Notes: generated by a model from the sequence alone, not told the origin. 48,752 bases of DNA from Planctomycetota bacterium (GCA_026984035.1 JALSSW010000121.1:1-48752), one strand, 5' to 3'; shown: positions 1 to 8,924, counted from the first letter of the stretch. Translations and numbers: made by a program.

Positions 1-621
1 TCGGTCGTGCATGCAACCGGTGGAGGGGCGGGGGATCCGGAAGGCAAGTATCGGGATCTCGTGGGCAAGCGAAAAGAGGAGGTGCGGCGCGCCTTGGAGA
101 TCTTGGGGATTGGGGCTCCGAAGAGCTTGGGGTTTCAGGATGGGTGCCTTTTGGATGAGGGGCAGGCCCTGGAAGATAGCTTGAAGCAATTGTTTGCGCG
201 GGAACAGCCGGAACTGCTCTATACCTTTCATGGGGGAGAGTTCCATGGGGACCATCGGACCTTGGCCGAGCGGGCCTGTGCGGCGCGCTTTGCCTTGCCC
301 TCCAGTTGCAGGGTGCTGCTCTTTGGAGTGAACCAGGTCGTTTGCTTCGGCGCTCTCTTTGACTTCAGTTCTCTTTTGGCAAAGAAGAAAAAAGCGCTGT
401 CCCAGTTTGATTCTCAGTTGGCCTATCTCGATTTTGCGACCAAGGTTTTGCAACGAGACCAGGCGGCCACCGTCAATGTCGAGGATCCTGCAGTCACCCA
501 CGCCGAAATTCTTCTCGAAGTGGATCTCGCTTCCTGGCCTCGACACCTGCAACATATGCGGCTCATCATGGATGATGCCTTCCCGGCGGAGGCACAGGAC
601 GAGCGGAGACAAGAGGATTGA
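1..621 (+). CDS. PIG-L family deacetylase, 5' truncated by window edge
   Basis: The reading frame is open from base 1 and ends at TGA 619-621, so the N-terminus, including the metal-binding HPDDE-type motif, lies outside the window. The visible part begins SVVHATGGGAGDPEGKY, which matches the glycine-rich segment that follows the first metal site in PIG-L (GlcNAc-PI/N-acetylglucosamine de-N-acetylase-like) enzymes. It also keeps the later HGDHR motif, where the histidine would bind zinc. Family knowledge: these are zinc hydrolases that remove acetyl groups from GlcNAc-containing glycans or small glycoconjugates. The stop overlaps the TTG start of the next glycosyltransferase gene by 4 bases, so it probably belongs to a glycan biosynthesis operon. 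The exact substrate cannot be read from the sequence. Confidence 0.8.
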   Translation, partial: SVVHATGGGAGDPEGKYRDLVGKRKEEVRRALEILGIGAPKSLGFQDGCLLDEGQALEDSLKQLFAREQPELLYTFHGGEFHGDHRTLAERACAARFALPSSCRVLLFGVNQVVCFGALFDFSSLLAKKKKALSQFDSQLAYLDFATKVLQRDQAATVNVEDPAVTHAEILLEVDLASWPRHLQHMRLIMDDAFPAEAQDERRQED

Positions 622-1574
622 AAGGGAGCAAAGACGTCAAGAGCGGCAAGGACTCACAGGGTGCTTCGCCGTCTGGGGTCTCACTGGTAATCTCGGTTTG
701 GAATCGCAGGGAGGACCTTCGCGAAAACTTGGCTGCCATTCGCATGCAGACTGTAGCTCCGCTTGAGGTCATCGTCGTTGATAACGACTCCAAAGATGGA
801 ACGCCTGAGATGGTGCTTGAGGAGTTTCCCGAGGTGCGCTTGATCCGTATGCCCCACTCGCGTTTCGGGGCCTGCACCACCTTTAATATTGGTTTTGCTT
901 CTGCGCGTGGTGCATGGATCGGAATCCTGGATGATGACATCATTCTTCCCGAGAATTGGATCGAGGGTATGTTGGACAAGGCCGAAGAAGCTGGGCCGGA
1001 GGTGGCGGTCTTGAGTTCGCGGGTGGAAGAGCCCGAGATGCCCGAATGGTTTCTTAAAAGCAAAGGGCATTTGACTCCACGCTACATGGCGACCTTTCGA
1101 GGCTGTGCCAGTCTTGCTCGGAGCGATGTGTTGCGGGCCTGTGGGTTTTACGATGAAGAGCTGTTTATCTTCGGCAATGAGCGCGATCTCACCGCCCGCA
1201 TCCTCAACATGGGAAGGCGGGTTCTCTATGTTCCGGAGCTTCGCGTTTGGCACAAGGCCCCTTTCGGGATGCGCAAGGGCAAACGCAGCCTGTACTACCA
1301 TGTGCGCAATTTCTGGATCTATGCATTCAAATACCTGCCCTTCTCCAAGATCCTCGCCTTCCCCTTCCGTTTTTTATGGAAGGCAGTCAGAGGTGGAAAA
1401 AAAAAGGAAGTTGCAGAAGCCACGGGGACGATAGGCTTTTTCGAATCCATTGGAGGACTTCCGGGGGTGTGGATCCTGATCAAGGCGACCTGTGCTGGTT
1501 TCCTTAGGCTTCCCTATTGCCTACGCAACCGAAAGGTCTGCAAGCATGAAGATTTTGATCTTCCTCTGAAGTGA
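618..1574 (+). CDS. Glycosyltransferase family 2 (GT-A fold)
   Basis: A 318-residue protein with a classic GT2 N-terminus: VSLVISVWNR (about residue 20), VIVVDNDSKDGT (nucleotide-binding), then LDDDIIL near residue 110, which supplies the DxD-type metal-binding acidic residues. The C-terminal third has aromatic/basic hydrophobic stretches that could associate with the membrane. TTG at 618 is the likely start; it overlaps the PIG-L stop (TTGA), which implies translational coupling. The gene is followed 7 bases later by a second GT2. The acceptor and donor sugar are unknown. A run of nine A residues at 1397-1405 (encoding KKK) lies about residue 260 and could be prone to slippage. Confidence 0.85.
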   Translation: MKGSKDVKSGKDSQGASPSGVSLVISVWNRREDLRENLAAIRMQTVAPLEVIVVDNDSKDGTPEMVLEEFPEVRLIRMPHSRFGACTTFNIGFASARGAWIGILDDDIILPENWIEGMLDKAEEAGPEVAVLSSRVEEPEMPEWFLKSKGHLTPRYMATFRGCASLARSDVLRACGFYDEELFIFGNERDLTARILNMGRRVLYVPELRVWHKAPFGMRKGKRSLYYHVRNFWIYAFKYLPFSKILAFPFRFLWKAVRGGKKKEVAEATGTIGFFESIGGLPGVWILIKATCAGFLRLPYCLRNRKVCKHEDFDLPLK

Positions 1575-1581
1575 AGGTTCT

Positions 1582-2523
1582 GTGAAGACCACGACGCGTA
1601 ACTCTGTCCCCATTGAGAGACCCAGAGTGCTGGCCGTCCTTCCCCATTTTGGAGAAGTGGCTGAGACTTTGGCGACACTGGCGAGTCTTCCTCTCGGAGA
1701 GGGACTGCGGGTTCTTGTGTTTGACAACGATGGGGGACTCAAGGACTGCGCACTCCCCGAGGGGGCCGAACGGGTGGGGGAGGGGAACAATCTTGGATTT
1801 TGCAAGGTGGTCAACGAGGGCCTGGCCAAAGCCCAACGGGGAGATTGGCCTTATTTGTTACTCCTGAACAATGACACTCGTCTTGCACCGGGTTGTTTAG
1901 AACTCTTGGTGGATACCCTGGAATCCTCCCGGGAGCTGGGGGGCTGCGGTCCGGTTCTCCTCTCCTCCGATGGGGAGAAGGTCTGGGCAGCAGGCTCGGT
2001 GATTCGCTATGGACCCAACCTTGTCCGGCATTTGCACGGAGGGGAGAAGGCGGAGGATTTGGCCAAGGATCCCTTTCTCGTCGATTTTTTGGCGGGTGCC
2101 TGTGCCCTCTACCGCGTTTCGGCCCTGGTGCGTGTGGGGGGGCTGGATGAGGACTATTTTATGTATTTCGAAGACGCGGATTTGGGTCTCAGTTTTCGGC
2201 GGAAGGGACTCCCCCTTGTCTGCATTCCATCGGCTAGGGCGAGGCACGGAGGGTCTCTCGCATCAGGTGGGGGGGCCAGTCCTCTGCGGAAGTATCTGAT
2301 GGGGCTCAACAGCGTTCGCTTCGTCCGGCGCAACGGGGGGATCGGACTTTACATGACGTTCTTTGTGGTCGAAATCCTTGCTTGGCCGCTTGGGCTTGTG
2401 GTTCATGCCTTGGGCAAGCCGGGCCGGTTGCGCGCCCATCTCTCCAAGGGGAAGGGGCTCCTTCATGGTCTCCTCGGCAGAAAGGCCAATGCTGCGGTCA
2501 TCCGACAGGAGATGGGCCGGTGA
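1582..2523 (+). CDS. Glycosyltransferase family 2, rhamnosyltransferase-like
   Basis: A 313-residue protein starting at GTG 1582. It carries LLLNNDTRL (the NND variant of the DxD metal site) at about residue 95 and EDYFMYFEDADLGLSFRRKG at about 195, the acceptor-side signature common in WbbL/rhamnosyltransferase-like GT2 enzymes. The C-terminus has a hydrophobic stretch (FFVVEILAWPLGLVV), suggesting membrane association. It lies 7 bases after the preceding GT2 and overlaps the next GT4 gene by 4 bases (GTGA). It probably transfers a hexose or deoxyhexose onto a lipid-linked glycan. The rhamnose assignment is a family-level guess only. Confidence 0.85.
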   Translation: MKTTTRNSVPIERPRVLAVLPHFGEVAETLATLASLPLGEGLRVLVFDNDGGLKDCALPEGAERVGEGNNLGFCKVVNEGLAKAQRGDWPYLLLLNNDTRLAPGCLELLVDTLESSRELGGCGPVLLSSDGEKVWAAGSVIRYGPNLVRHLHGGEKAEDLAKDPFLVDFLAGACALYRVSALVRVGGLDEDYFMYFEDADLGLSFRRKGLPLVCIPSARARHGGSLASGGGASPLRKYLMGLNSVRFVRRNGGIGLYMTFFVVEILAWPLGLVVHALGKPGRLRAHLSKGKGLLHGLLGRKANAAVIRQEMGR

Positions 2524-3893
2524 AGGTTTGCTTGGTCACCCACCAGTTTTTGCCGGATCATCGCTCGGGGGTTGAAATCTATACACATCGGCTCGCCGGG
2601 GCTCTCAAGGCCTTGGGAGTGGAGGTCATGGTCTATACCACTCGCAAAGACCTGAGCCGCCGCGAAGGGAGCTTGATTGAGGAAGAATGGGAGGGTGTCC
2701 CAGTTCGGCGGGTTGTCCGCAACCTCTTCCACGAGGACTTTACCAAGACCTTCGATGACCCTCTTGCTGAGCACTTATTCGAGACCCATGTCCTCGAGGA
2801 TTTTCGACCGGATTTGGTCCATGTGCATCACCTACTCCATCACAGCCTTGGTTTGCCCGAGCGGGCGCAAAAAAAGGCTGTCCCCGTTCTGTTCACCTTG
2901 CATGACTATTGGCTCGAATGTCCCCGCTTCGGTCAGTTTCTACGCGTGGATGGGCAGCTCTGCTCTTCCGCCGATCCCGGGAACTGTGCCCCTTGCCTCA
3001 GTGCCTCTCCCTGGCGCAACCCGCCCAAGCTCGCCCGGGTCTCCACCGCTCTCCGCCTCCTCCGGCAAGCCACCAGCCTCGACCTCCAAGCCCCCCTCCA
3101 ACACCTCTGGCGCAAACGAAAAGGCAAAAGGGGACACCCATTCTTCGCCGACATCCCCGCCGCTCCGGGCCTGGAGGCGGCCTTGGTCACCAGGAAGCGC
3201 CAAGTCCTTGAACGCCTCGTTCCCGCGGTCGATCGCTTTCTTTCACCCAGTGAATTTTTGATCCAAAAAATGGTCGCTTTTGGCTTGCCCCGAGATCGGA
3301 TGCAAAAGCAGCCTTTGGGCATCCCAAGAACCAGGGATGCGGTGTCCCAAATTCGGGACTTACCCGCTGGGCCACTTCGCTTCGGTTATCTAGGCTCGGT
3401 GCTTCCCCCCAAGGGAGTCCATGTTCTCCTGGATGCCTGGGAGAAATTTGGAAAAGAGGCCCCCCCAGGTTCCAGCCTGTCGATCCACGGAGGCTCTGGG
3501 TCTGACCCCGCTTACGGCGAAAAGATCCGAAGCCGCGGGCAAAGAATGGGTGTCCCCGTTTGTGGGGGGTATGGGCCGGGGGAGATTGGGGGCTTGCTTC
3601 AAGGGCTGGATGTGTTGGTGGTGCCGAGTCTGTGGTATGAGAACAGCCCGGTGACGATTTTGGATGCGAGGGTGCGGGGCATCCCATGCCTGGTCAGTGA
3701 CCTGGGGGGGATGAAAGAGCTGGTGCCCGAGCCGCGGCTTCGATTTGCCATGGGGGACGCGGGGGCGCTTTCGGATAGGATGCGGAGCTTGGTGGAGGAA
3801 GGGCTGAGGAGCCCCATGTCTTCACCCCTTCCGCCGAGTCTCGAGGACGACGCAAAAAAGACCCTTAGTGTATACCGTTCGATGTGCCGATAG
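2520..3893 (+). CDS. Glycosyltransferase family 4, carrying two copies of the 12-mer repeat
   Basis: A GT4 enzyme of 457 residues. GTG 2520 is chosen because it overlaps the previous stop (GTGA) and gives the typical start VKVCLVTHQFLPDHRSGVE. An open frame reaches back to 2382, but that part overlaps the previous gene and looks non-coding. N-terminal acceptor-domain landmarks include VHVHHLLHHSLG and FTLHDYWLECPRFG. The C-terminal donor domain has RFGYLGSVLPPKGV and the EX7E-type site SLWYENSPVTILD, with a final D replacing E. Between them a stretch KRKGKRGHPFF is encoded across an inverted copy of the repeat at 3130-3141, and MGVPV across a direct copy at 3546-3557. The segment 2990-3125 is markedly C-rich compared with the rest of the gene. 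Confidence 0.85.
   Translation: MKVCLVTHQFLPDHRSGVEIYTHRLAGALKALGVEVMVYTTRKDLSRREGSLIEEEWEGVPVRRVVRNLFHEDFTKTFDDPLAEHLFETHVLEDFRPDLVHVHHLLHHSLGLPERAQKKAVPVLFTLHDYWLECPRFGQFLRVDGQLCSSADPGNCAPCLSASPWRNPPKLARVSTALRLLRQATSLDLQAPLQHLWRKRKGKRGHPFFADIPAAPGLEAALVTRKRQVLERLVPAVDRFLSPSEFLIQKMVAFGLPRDRMQKQPLGIPRTRDAVSQIRDLPAGPLRFGYLGSVLPPKGVHVLLDAWEKFGKEAPPGSSLSIHGGSGSDPAYGEKIRSRGQRMGVPVCGGYGPGEIGGLLQGLDVLVVPSLWYENSPVTILDARVRGIPCLVSDLGGMKELVPEPRLRFAMGDAGALSDRMRSLVEEGLRSPMSSPLPPSLEDDAKKTLSVYRSMCR
3130..3141 (-). repeat. Copy 1 of 12-mer repeat ATGGGTGTCCCC (inverted)
   Basis: The + strand reads ggggacacccat, the exact reverse complement of the repeat. In motif orientation the extended match is GAAGAATGGGTGTCCCCTTT. 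It is read in frame as RGHPF inside a GT4 gene, in a linker between the two Rossmann domains where the family is variable. Confidence 0.75.
3546..3557 (+). repeat. Copy 2 of 12-mer repeat ATGGGTGTCCCC
   Basis: An exact copy with flanks AAAGAATGGGTGTCCCCGTT. It is read as MGVPV in the donor domain of the same GT4 gene that holds copy 1, about 400 bases away and in the opposite orientation. The + strand becomes strongly G-rich just after it. Confidence 0.75.
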
Positions 3894-3903
3894 GTGCCTT
3901 GTC

Positions 3904-4602
3904 ATGGCCAAGATCTCAAAATTCGCGTTCCTTCTCCCGCTCTTCTTCCTTGTTCCGGCTTGCAAGAGTCCCGGCAACGATCTCGAACACAATGAGGGCC
4001 TTTTTCCCCCTCTCGCCTACAAGGTGCAGCACAAGCAGGCTCGCAGTCTTTGGATCGCTCCGATTCAGGACCGTCGAGCCCCACCTAAGAGGATTGAGAA
4101 GGGCATGTTCCCCGTGACCTACACCATGGATCAATCCTGGAAGCGTCCCGTACCCGCGATGTTGGATGGCCTTCTCCGTAGAGAAATTAAGGATTCCGGC
4201 ATTTTTCAGAGCCTTGCCAAGACGGAGGGGGAGGCCGACTGGGTCCTGGATGTGGATTTGTTGGCCTTCTATGGGGCCGTTGAGGAGAGGATTGTAGGCA
4301 GGGCTGTTAAGTCCAACGCGATCTTGCATGCTCGTGTGTACGGACCCAAGGGAGCTGATGGGAAACGCCCACTCCTTAGGGAGCGGGAATACCGGGCGCC
4401 TTTGGAGACGGGAGCCTCCTTGGTGCTTAGCAGGGATCCCTTTGCCATGGCCGCGCAGTCTTTCCGTCTTTCCCTGGCCATGTTGCTGACAGATCTCGAC
4501 CAGGGAGGGCGTCTTGTGGATGGTGTCAAAGAAAGGGTTCGCCTCCCCGGAAAAACGAAGGAAACCCCTTGGCGCGCCCAGCCAGCCTCCGCCGGGAAAT
4601 GA
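3904..4602 (+). CDS. Small envelope lipoprotein of unknown family
   Basis: A 232-residue protein. ATG 3904 is preferred over an upstream start at 3868 because it yields a clean lipoprotein signal: MAKISK, a hydrophobic core, then FLVPAC with the lipidated cysteine at residue 20. The mature part contains SLWIAPIQDRRAPP near residue 60 and a mixed alpha/beta pattern (DWVLDVDLLAFYG). This is the style of periplasm-facing lipoproteins of the LptE or ABC-transport-auxiliary kind, but I do not recognise the family. It follows the glycosyltransferase by 10 bases and may belong to the same transcript. A role in glycan export is possible but unproven. Confidence 0.7.
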   Translation: MAKISKFAFLLPLFFLVPACKSPGNDLEHNEGLFPPLAYKVQHKQARSLWIAPIQDRRAPPKRIEKGMFPVTYTMDQSWKRPVPAMLDGLLRREIKDSGIFQSLAKTEGEADWVLDVDLLAFYGAVEERIVGRAVKSNAILHARVYGPKGADGKRPLLREREYRAPLETGASLVLSRDPFAMAAQSFRLSLAMLLTDLDQGGRLVDGVKERVRLPGKTKETPWRAQPASAGK

Positions 4603-4752
4603 ATCCTTTGAATAAGCTCCCCTTTTGAAAAAAACCCAAAGGTTTTCTCCCTCCTTTGCCTAACTGAGTTCTTGGAAGGCAGATCCTCCCTGGCTATCCT
4701 CCTTCGCCGGAATTCGAAGCTCCTTCCGCGCCTTGCTAGACGCTCCAGGTCC

Positions 4753-4770
4753 TTCGAAGATTTCTTCGAA
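4753..4770. promoter_or_regulatory. Perfect 8+8 inverted repeat upstream of sucC
   Basis: TTCGAAGA TT TCTTCGAA is a perfect palindrome with 8-base arms and a 2-base centre, ending 25 bases before the sucC ATG. It could be a dimeric regulator's operator or an RNA hairpin in the 5' leader. No matching half-sites were noticed elsewhere. Confidence 0.45.
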
Positions 4771-4795
4771 TTGGAAGTTGCCCAAAGGATGGCCG

Positions 4796-5968
4796 ATGAA
4801 AATCCACGAATACCAGGCGAAGGAAGTGCTTGCGCGCTTCGGAGTCCCCGTTCCCTCGGGAAAAATCGCCGAGACTCCTGAGGAGGCGAAGGCCGCCTTC
4901 GAAGCACTCGGAAAACCTCTTGCAGTTGTCAAAGCACAGATCCATGCCGGAGGGCGTGGCAAGGCCGGAGGCGTAAAGTTGGTGCGCTCCGCAGACGAGG
5001 CTTATGAGGCTGCCAAGGAAATCTTAGGCAAGGTTCTAGTCACCCATCAAACCGGCCCGGGGGGCAAGAAAGTCGAGAAGGTTTGGGTTGAAGAAGGCTC
5101 CGACATTGCTCGCGAACTCTATGTCGCAGTTACCGTAGACCGCAAGCGTCAGTGCGCCGTCATGATGGCCAGTCAAGAGGGGGGCATGGAGATCGAAGAG
5201 GTCGCCGCAAAGACCCCTGAAAAGATCTACTACGAACCCATCCTCCCCGGTTTCGGACTCCAGCCTTACCAAGCAAGGGAGCTGGCATTCAAGCTGGGGC
5301 TTTCGGGCGCTGCTTTTAAAAACGGGATTAAGGTGCTGACCAAGCTGTCTCAGTGTTTTACCGCCCTCGACTGTTCGATCGCTGAGATCAATCCCCTGGT
5401 TGTGACCGGGGATGAGCAGGTGATTGCTTTGGACGGCAAGATGAACTTTGACGGCAATGGTCTCTTTCGCCACCCGGAGTTGATGGAGTATCGGGACCTC
5501 TCCGAAGAGGATCCCAAAGAAGTGGAGGCTAGTAAATATGGTCTCAACTACATTGCCCTGGACGGCAACATAGGCTGCATGGTCAACGGGGCCGGCCTTG
5601 CCATGGCCACCATGGATATCATCAAGGCCCACGGCGGCATGCCGGCCAACTTTCTCGATGTCGGCGGGAGCGCGACCAAAGAACAGGTTGCAGGAGCCTT
5701 CAAAATCCTGATCTCCGATCCACATGTCCAGGCCATCCTGGTCAATATTTTCGGTGGAATCGCCAAGTGCGATGTGATTGCTCAAGGGGTGGTCGATGCC
5801 GCCAAGGAGGTCTCATTGGACCGTCCCCTTGTTGTTCGTCTCGAGGGGACCAATGTCGAGAAGGGCCGGGCCATCCTCGAGGAGTCCGGGCTCGCTCTCG
5901 CGACCGCAAAATCCCTCGATGAAGCCGCAGAAAAAGCCGTGGCCGCGGCCAAGGGAGGTGCAGCATGA
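4796..5968 (+). CDS. sucC: Succinyl-CoA synthetase beta subunit (ADP/GDP-forming)
   Basis: A 390-residue protein. ATG 4796 gives the canonical [24 protein letters not shown] about 6 bases upstream serves as ribosome binding site. The N-terminal ATP-grasp domain shows [18 protein letters not shown] (nucleotide-binding loop) and later EINPLVV and [11 protein letters not shown] (metal ligands). The C-terminal ligase domain has [22 protein letters not shown] and [11 protein letters not shown]. It makes ATP or GTP from succinyl-CoA in the TCA cycle as an alpha-beta complex. The stop overlaps the sucD start (ATGA). The gene is preceded by a 193-base gap containing an 18-base palindrome that may be regulatory. 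Confidence 0.97.
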   Translation: MKIHEYQAKEVLARFGVPVPSGKIAETPEEAKAAFEALGKPLAVVKAQIHAGGRGKAGGVKLVRSADEAYEAAKEILGKVLVTHQTGPGGKKVEKVWVEEGSDIARELYVAVTVDRKRQCAVMMASQEGGMEIEEVAAKTPEKIYYEPILPGFGLQPYQARELAFKLGLSGAAFKNGIKVLTKLSQCFTALDCSIAEINPLVVTGDEQVIALDGKMNFDGNGLFRHPELMEYRDLSEEDPKEVEASKYGLNYIALDGNIGCMVNGAGLAMATMDIIKAHGGMPANFLDVGGSATKEQVAGAFKILISDPHVQAILVNIFGGIAKCDVIAQGVVDAAKEVSLDRPLVVRLEGTNVEKGRAILEESGLALATAKSLDEAAEKAVAAAKGGAA

Positions 5969-6846
5969 GTGTTCTTGTCGATGCAAACACGAAGGTTCTC
6001 GTCCAGGGGATCACAGGGAAACATGGACAGTTCCATACGGAGCAGATGCTCGCCTATGGCACCCAAGTGGTCGCCGGCGTGACGCCCGGCAAGGGTGGTC
6101 AGAAGGCTGTTGGAGTCCCCGTATTCAACACCGTGGCCGATGCAGTTGAGGCGACCGGGGCGGAAGTTTCCGTGATCTACGTGCCCGCTGCCTTCTGCGC
6201 GGATGCGATTCTCGAATCCGCGGACGGTGGCGTGCGCTTGATTGTGGCCATCACCGAGCACATTCCAGTCCTGGACATGGCCAAGGTCCAGGCCATCCTG
6301 AAGGATAAGGATGTCCGCCTGATCGGCCCCAACTGTCCCGGCATCATTACCCCCACCGGCGACAACAAGGGTTGCAAGATCGGGATCATGCCCGGTTACA
6401 TCCATAAGCCCGGCCGGGTGGGTGTGGTCTCCCGTTCGGGGACCTTGACCTACGAAGCGGTTTGGCAGCTCACCTGCGAGGGGCTGGGCCAGTCCACGTG
6501 CATTGGGATTGGTGGGGACCCGATCAACGGCACGAACTTTGTCGACTGCCTGGAGCTCTTCGAGCAGGATGAAGCCACCGAAGGCGTCATCATGATTGGG
6601 GAGATCGGCGGCACAGCCGAAGAGGAGGCTGCGGCCTTCATCAAGGCCAAGATGAGCAAACCCGTCGTGGGCTTCATTGCAGGTCTTACCGCGCCCCCTG
6701 GCAAGCGCATGGGACATGCGGGCGCCATCATCTCCGGGGGCAAGGGGACGGCTACCGAAAAAATCGCTGCTCTCAAGGAAGCCGGTGTCCATGTCAGCGA
6801 GAGTCCTTCTCTTCTGGGCGCGACTATGAAGAAGGTCCTCGGCTAG
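5965..6846 (+). CDS. sucD: Succinyl-CoA synthetase alpha subunit
   Basis: A 293-residue protein with the CoA-binding Rossmann domain near the N-terminus ([17 protein letters not shown]), the [13 protein letters not shown] motif, and the phosphohistidine segment [10 protein letters not shown] near residue 250, where the histidine carries the phosphate in catalysis. [14 protein letters not shown] is also typical. The ATG overlaps the sucC stop, and GGGAGGTG lies 4 bases upstream, so the two subunits are translationally coupled. The length is normal for the family. It acts in the cytoplasm in the TCA cycle together with SucC. Confidence 0.97.
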   Translation: MSVLVDANTKVLVQGITGKHGQFHTEQMLAYGTQVVAGVTPGKGGQKAVGVPVFNTVADAVEATGAEVSVIYVPAAFCADAILESADGGVRLIVAITEHIPVLDMAKVQAILKDKDVRLIGPNCPGIITPTGDNKGCKIGIMPGYIHKPGRVGVVSRSGTLTYEAVWQLTCEGLGQSTCIGIGGDPINGTNFVDCLELFEQDEATEGVIMIGEIGGTAEEEAAAFIKAKMSKPVVGFIAGLTAPPGKRMGHAGAIISGGKGTATEKIAALKEAGVHVSESPSLLGATMKKVLG

Positions 6847-6860
6847 CCCTGGGTTTCTCG

Positions 6861-7370
6861 ATGGATCCCAATACCCGCAAAGAAATCCTCTCCCGAATGG
6901 ACCAGGAGCAGCGGCCACGCACGCCGCTGGCCCTGATCACCATGGGAATCATTCTGCTGATCTCCCCCTTTCTTCCTGACTCCTGGGTGGCGGGGGTCGG
7001 GGGATGGAACGGCATCGCGAGGATCTTTGTGGCCTTCCTTTTCTTCTATGTTGCCGCCAATGTGTTTGAGCGCATGCGACTATCGCGAGCCTTCCGGGAA
7101 TTGGTCGAGAGCTTCGAAGCTTTCAACCGAGGAATCTATGGAAGGAATTACAAGGAGCAACGGGCGGCCATCAATCTAATGATCAAAACGATAGCCACCG
7201 AGGATGAGGGGGTGAGGGCCAAGGTCCTGGAGCGCCTGAGACTCTGGACGGGGCAGGATTTTGGAGAAGATCGGGATGCCTGGATGGCCTGGTGGGAAGA
7301 AAACCGGCAAGGGTTTCAATTGGTTGCCCATCCTCAGGATTCGGCGAAAGAGTCAGATAATAAGGCATAA
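6861..7370 (+). CDS. Conserved membrane protein, two TM helices, unknown function
   Basis: A 169-residue protein starting at ATG 6861, 14 bases after sucD. Two hydrophobic segments are visible (about residues 23-40 and 50-66: LALITMGIILLISPF and ARIFVAFLFFYVAANVF). A soluble helical tail follows, rich in charged residues and containing DAWMAWWEENRQGF, a Trp-rich pattern I associate with HEAT-like domains of planctomycete proteins (memory, weak). Membrane anchoring with a cytoplasmic tail is the most that can be said. It may share the sucCD transcript. Confidence 0.65.
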   Translation: MDPNTRKEILSRMDQEQRPRTPLALITMGIILLISPFLPDSWVAGVGGWNGIARIFVAFLFFYVAANVFERMRLSRAFRELVESFEAFNRGIYGRNYKEQRAAINLMIKTIATEDEGVRAKVLERLRLWTGQDFGEDRDAWMAWWEENRQGFQLVAHPQDSAKESDNKA

Positions 7371-7375
7371 AAGAA

Positions 7376-7396
7376 CCCGGAAACTTTGAGTTTGGG
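7376..7396 (+). other. Short hairpin after membrane protein gene
   Basis: CCC(GG)AAACT-TTG-AGTTTGGG can form 8 base pairs with a 2-base bulge and a 3-base loop, 5 bases after the stop. There is no T tract, so it is not a standard intrinsic terminator. It could stabilise the 3' end of the upstream message. Confidence 0.3.
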
Positions 7397-7509
7397 CACG
7401 AAGGCCCCACGAAAGGGACGGAAGAGTGACATGCTGTCCTACTTTTTCTCCACAAGCCGGACGTTTTATTGGGTATCCTATTCACAGTCAATCGCTTCGA
7501 GGTGAAGAA

Positions 7510-7740
7510 ATGGTGTTGGAACAAACGATGACCTTGGCCTTTTTGGGGGTCCCGGAGTTATGGATCATAGTGGGGCTGGTCGTACTATTATTCGGCGGGT
7601 CCCGGATTCCCAAATTGGCTCGCTCCATGGGCTTGGGAATCACTGAGTTCAAAAAAGGCCTCAAGGGCGAGGGGGCTCCCGACGAGCAGAAAAGGCTTGA
7701 TGGGGAGACCCAGAAAGAAGAAGAAGCTAGCAAGGAATAG
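7510..7740 (+). CDS. tatA: Sec-independent translocase TatA/E-type subunit
   Basis: A 76-residue protein. ATG 7510 follows GAGGTGAAGAA, a good ribosome binding site. One N-terminal membrane helix (PELWIIVGLVVLLFGGSRIPKL) contains the family hallmark FGG-S-R-IPKLARSMG, followed by the amphipathic helix LGITEFKKGL and a charged, disordered tail rich in E and K. This is the standard TatA layout and length. It forms the pore of the twin-arginine pathway, which exports folded, often cofactor-bearing proteins. No tatB or tatC lies nearby, so the rest of the system is elsewhere. TatA versus TatB cannot be decided strictly, but FGGSRIPKL and the short tail favour TatA. Confidence 0.92.
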   Translation: MVLEQTMTLAFLGVPELWIIVGLVVLLFGGSRIPKLARSMGLGITEFKKGLKGEGAPDEQKRLDGETQKEEEASKE

Positions 7741-7844
7741 GGCTTACGCTAAGCTCTCCTGACACTGGTCCCTGAGTCTTCATTCGAAATCCGCTTGGAG
7801 CTCCAGGGTTCTTTCCCTTTCCGCCGTTGTTTAAGAGGAGTTCC

Positions 7845-8885
7845 GTGGCTGGAACGACTGTCAAGGACGTCACTGCCCTCGTGCAAGAGGAGCTTGCAGA
7901 GGTCAACCGATGCGTAGAAGAGGCCCTTTTGCCCGACAGGCCCGAGCTTCGTGCCCTCCTTGGGCATGTCTCGGGCTTTCGTGGGAAACAGCTTCGGCCC
8001 GCTCTCAACCTCCTGGTTGCCAAGGCCCTGGGGGGGCTTTGCTCTCATCATATCAAGGTGGGGGCCATCCTCGAGATGATCCATACGGCGACCCTGGTGC
8101 ATGACGATATTTTGGATGGGGCCTTGATCCGGCGCAAGTTGGCCAGCTTGCATTCGGTCTATGGGCATGAAGTCTCTGTCCTGGTCGGTGACTATATTTA
8201 CGCCCGGGCTTTTCAGATGTCCGTTGATTTGCCGGATCCGCGATGCAGCCGGCTTCTCTCGGAAGTCACTCGGGTGATTTGCCAAGGTGAAGTCACTCAG
8301 ATGCTCCATCGCTTTGATTTGGGCTTTGGAGAAGAGCAGTATTTCCAGGTCATTTATGAGAAGACGGCCATTCTTTATGGTGCTGCCGCCGAGCTTGGGG
8401 CCTATTACGCCGGGGCCAACGAGAATCGGGTCAAGGAGTTTCGCGCCTTTGGGGACGCGCTGGGGATGGCTTTTCAAATCATCGATGACATCCTGGATGT
8501 CGCCGGCGAAGAGGACGTTGTGGGCAAGTCTCTAGGGACCGACCTCAACAAAGGGAAGCTCACCCTTCCTTTGATCCATCTCTATGGGAGTTTGAACACC
8601 CAAGCACGCCGGGAGTTTGAGGATATGTTCCGGGATGGAAGCCGTGAGGGTCGCCAAGCGATGATTATGGATCGCTTTGACCTCCAGCCAGGGATTGACT
8701 ATGCCCAGGCCAAGGCTGATTTCTACCTGGAGAGAGCTTTGGAAGTTTTAAGCAAGGTTTCTGGGGAGTCGGCTATAGAGGGGAGGGCTGCCCGCAGTGC
8801 CAATGAAGAGTCAACCCCAAGGGCTTGTGAAGCTCTCGAAGGACTCCGGATTCTCGCCGATTTCGTCCTGAAACGAAGCTCCTAA
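7845..8885 (+). CDS. Trans-polyprenyl diphosphate synthase (IspB-like)
   Basis: A 346-residue all-helical prenyltransferase. GTG 7845 is chosen because AAGAGGAG lies 4 bases upstream; an in-frame TTG at 7827 lies before that site. Both aspartate-rich motifs are intact: LVHDDILDGA (first DDxxD, residues 87-91) and QIIDDILDVAG (second, about 214-218). GFRGKQLRPAL carries the IPP-binding K/R. It condenses isopentenyl diphosphate onto allylic diphosphates to give a long all-trans chain, probably the side chain of a respiratory quinone. No quinone genes are adjacent, so chain length cannot be assigned. Confidence 0.92.
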   Translation: MAGTTVKDVTALVQEELAEVNRCVEEALLPDRPELRALLGHVSGFRGKQLRPALNLLVAKALGGLCSHHIKVGAILEMIHTATLVHDDILDGALIRRKLASLHSVYGHEVSVLVGDYIYARAFQMSVDLPDPRCSRLLSEVTRVICQGEVTQMLHRFDLGFGEEQYFQVIYEKTAILYGAAAELGAYYAGANENRVKEFRAFGDALGMAFQIIDDILDVAGEEDVVGKSLGTDLNKGKLTLPLIHLYGSLNTQARREFEDMFRDGSREGRQAMIMDRFDLQPGIDYAQAKADFYLERALEVLSKVSGESAIEGRAARSANEESTPRACEALEGLRILADFVLKRSS

Positions 8886-8924
8886 ATCCCTTTTCTTTGT
8901 TGGTTGGAGCTCCTTCATTTATTT

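Noticed and set aside
2382..2519. Upstream extension of the GT4 gene at 2520
   Set aside because: Overlaps the preceding GT2 frame and lacks family residues; GTG 2520 fits both the overlap and the conserved start.
2685..2705. GAGGGTGTCCCAGTT in the first GT4, a degenerate repeat copy
   Set aside because: Two mismatches in the core and it encodes the ordinary GT4 WEGVPVRR motif.
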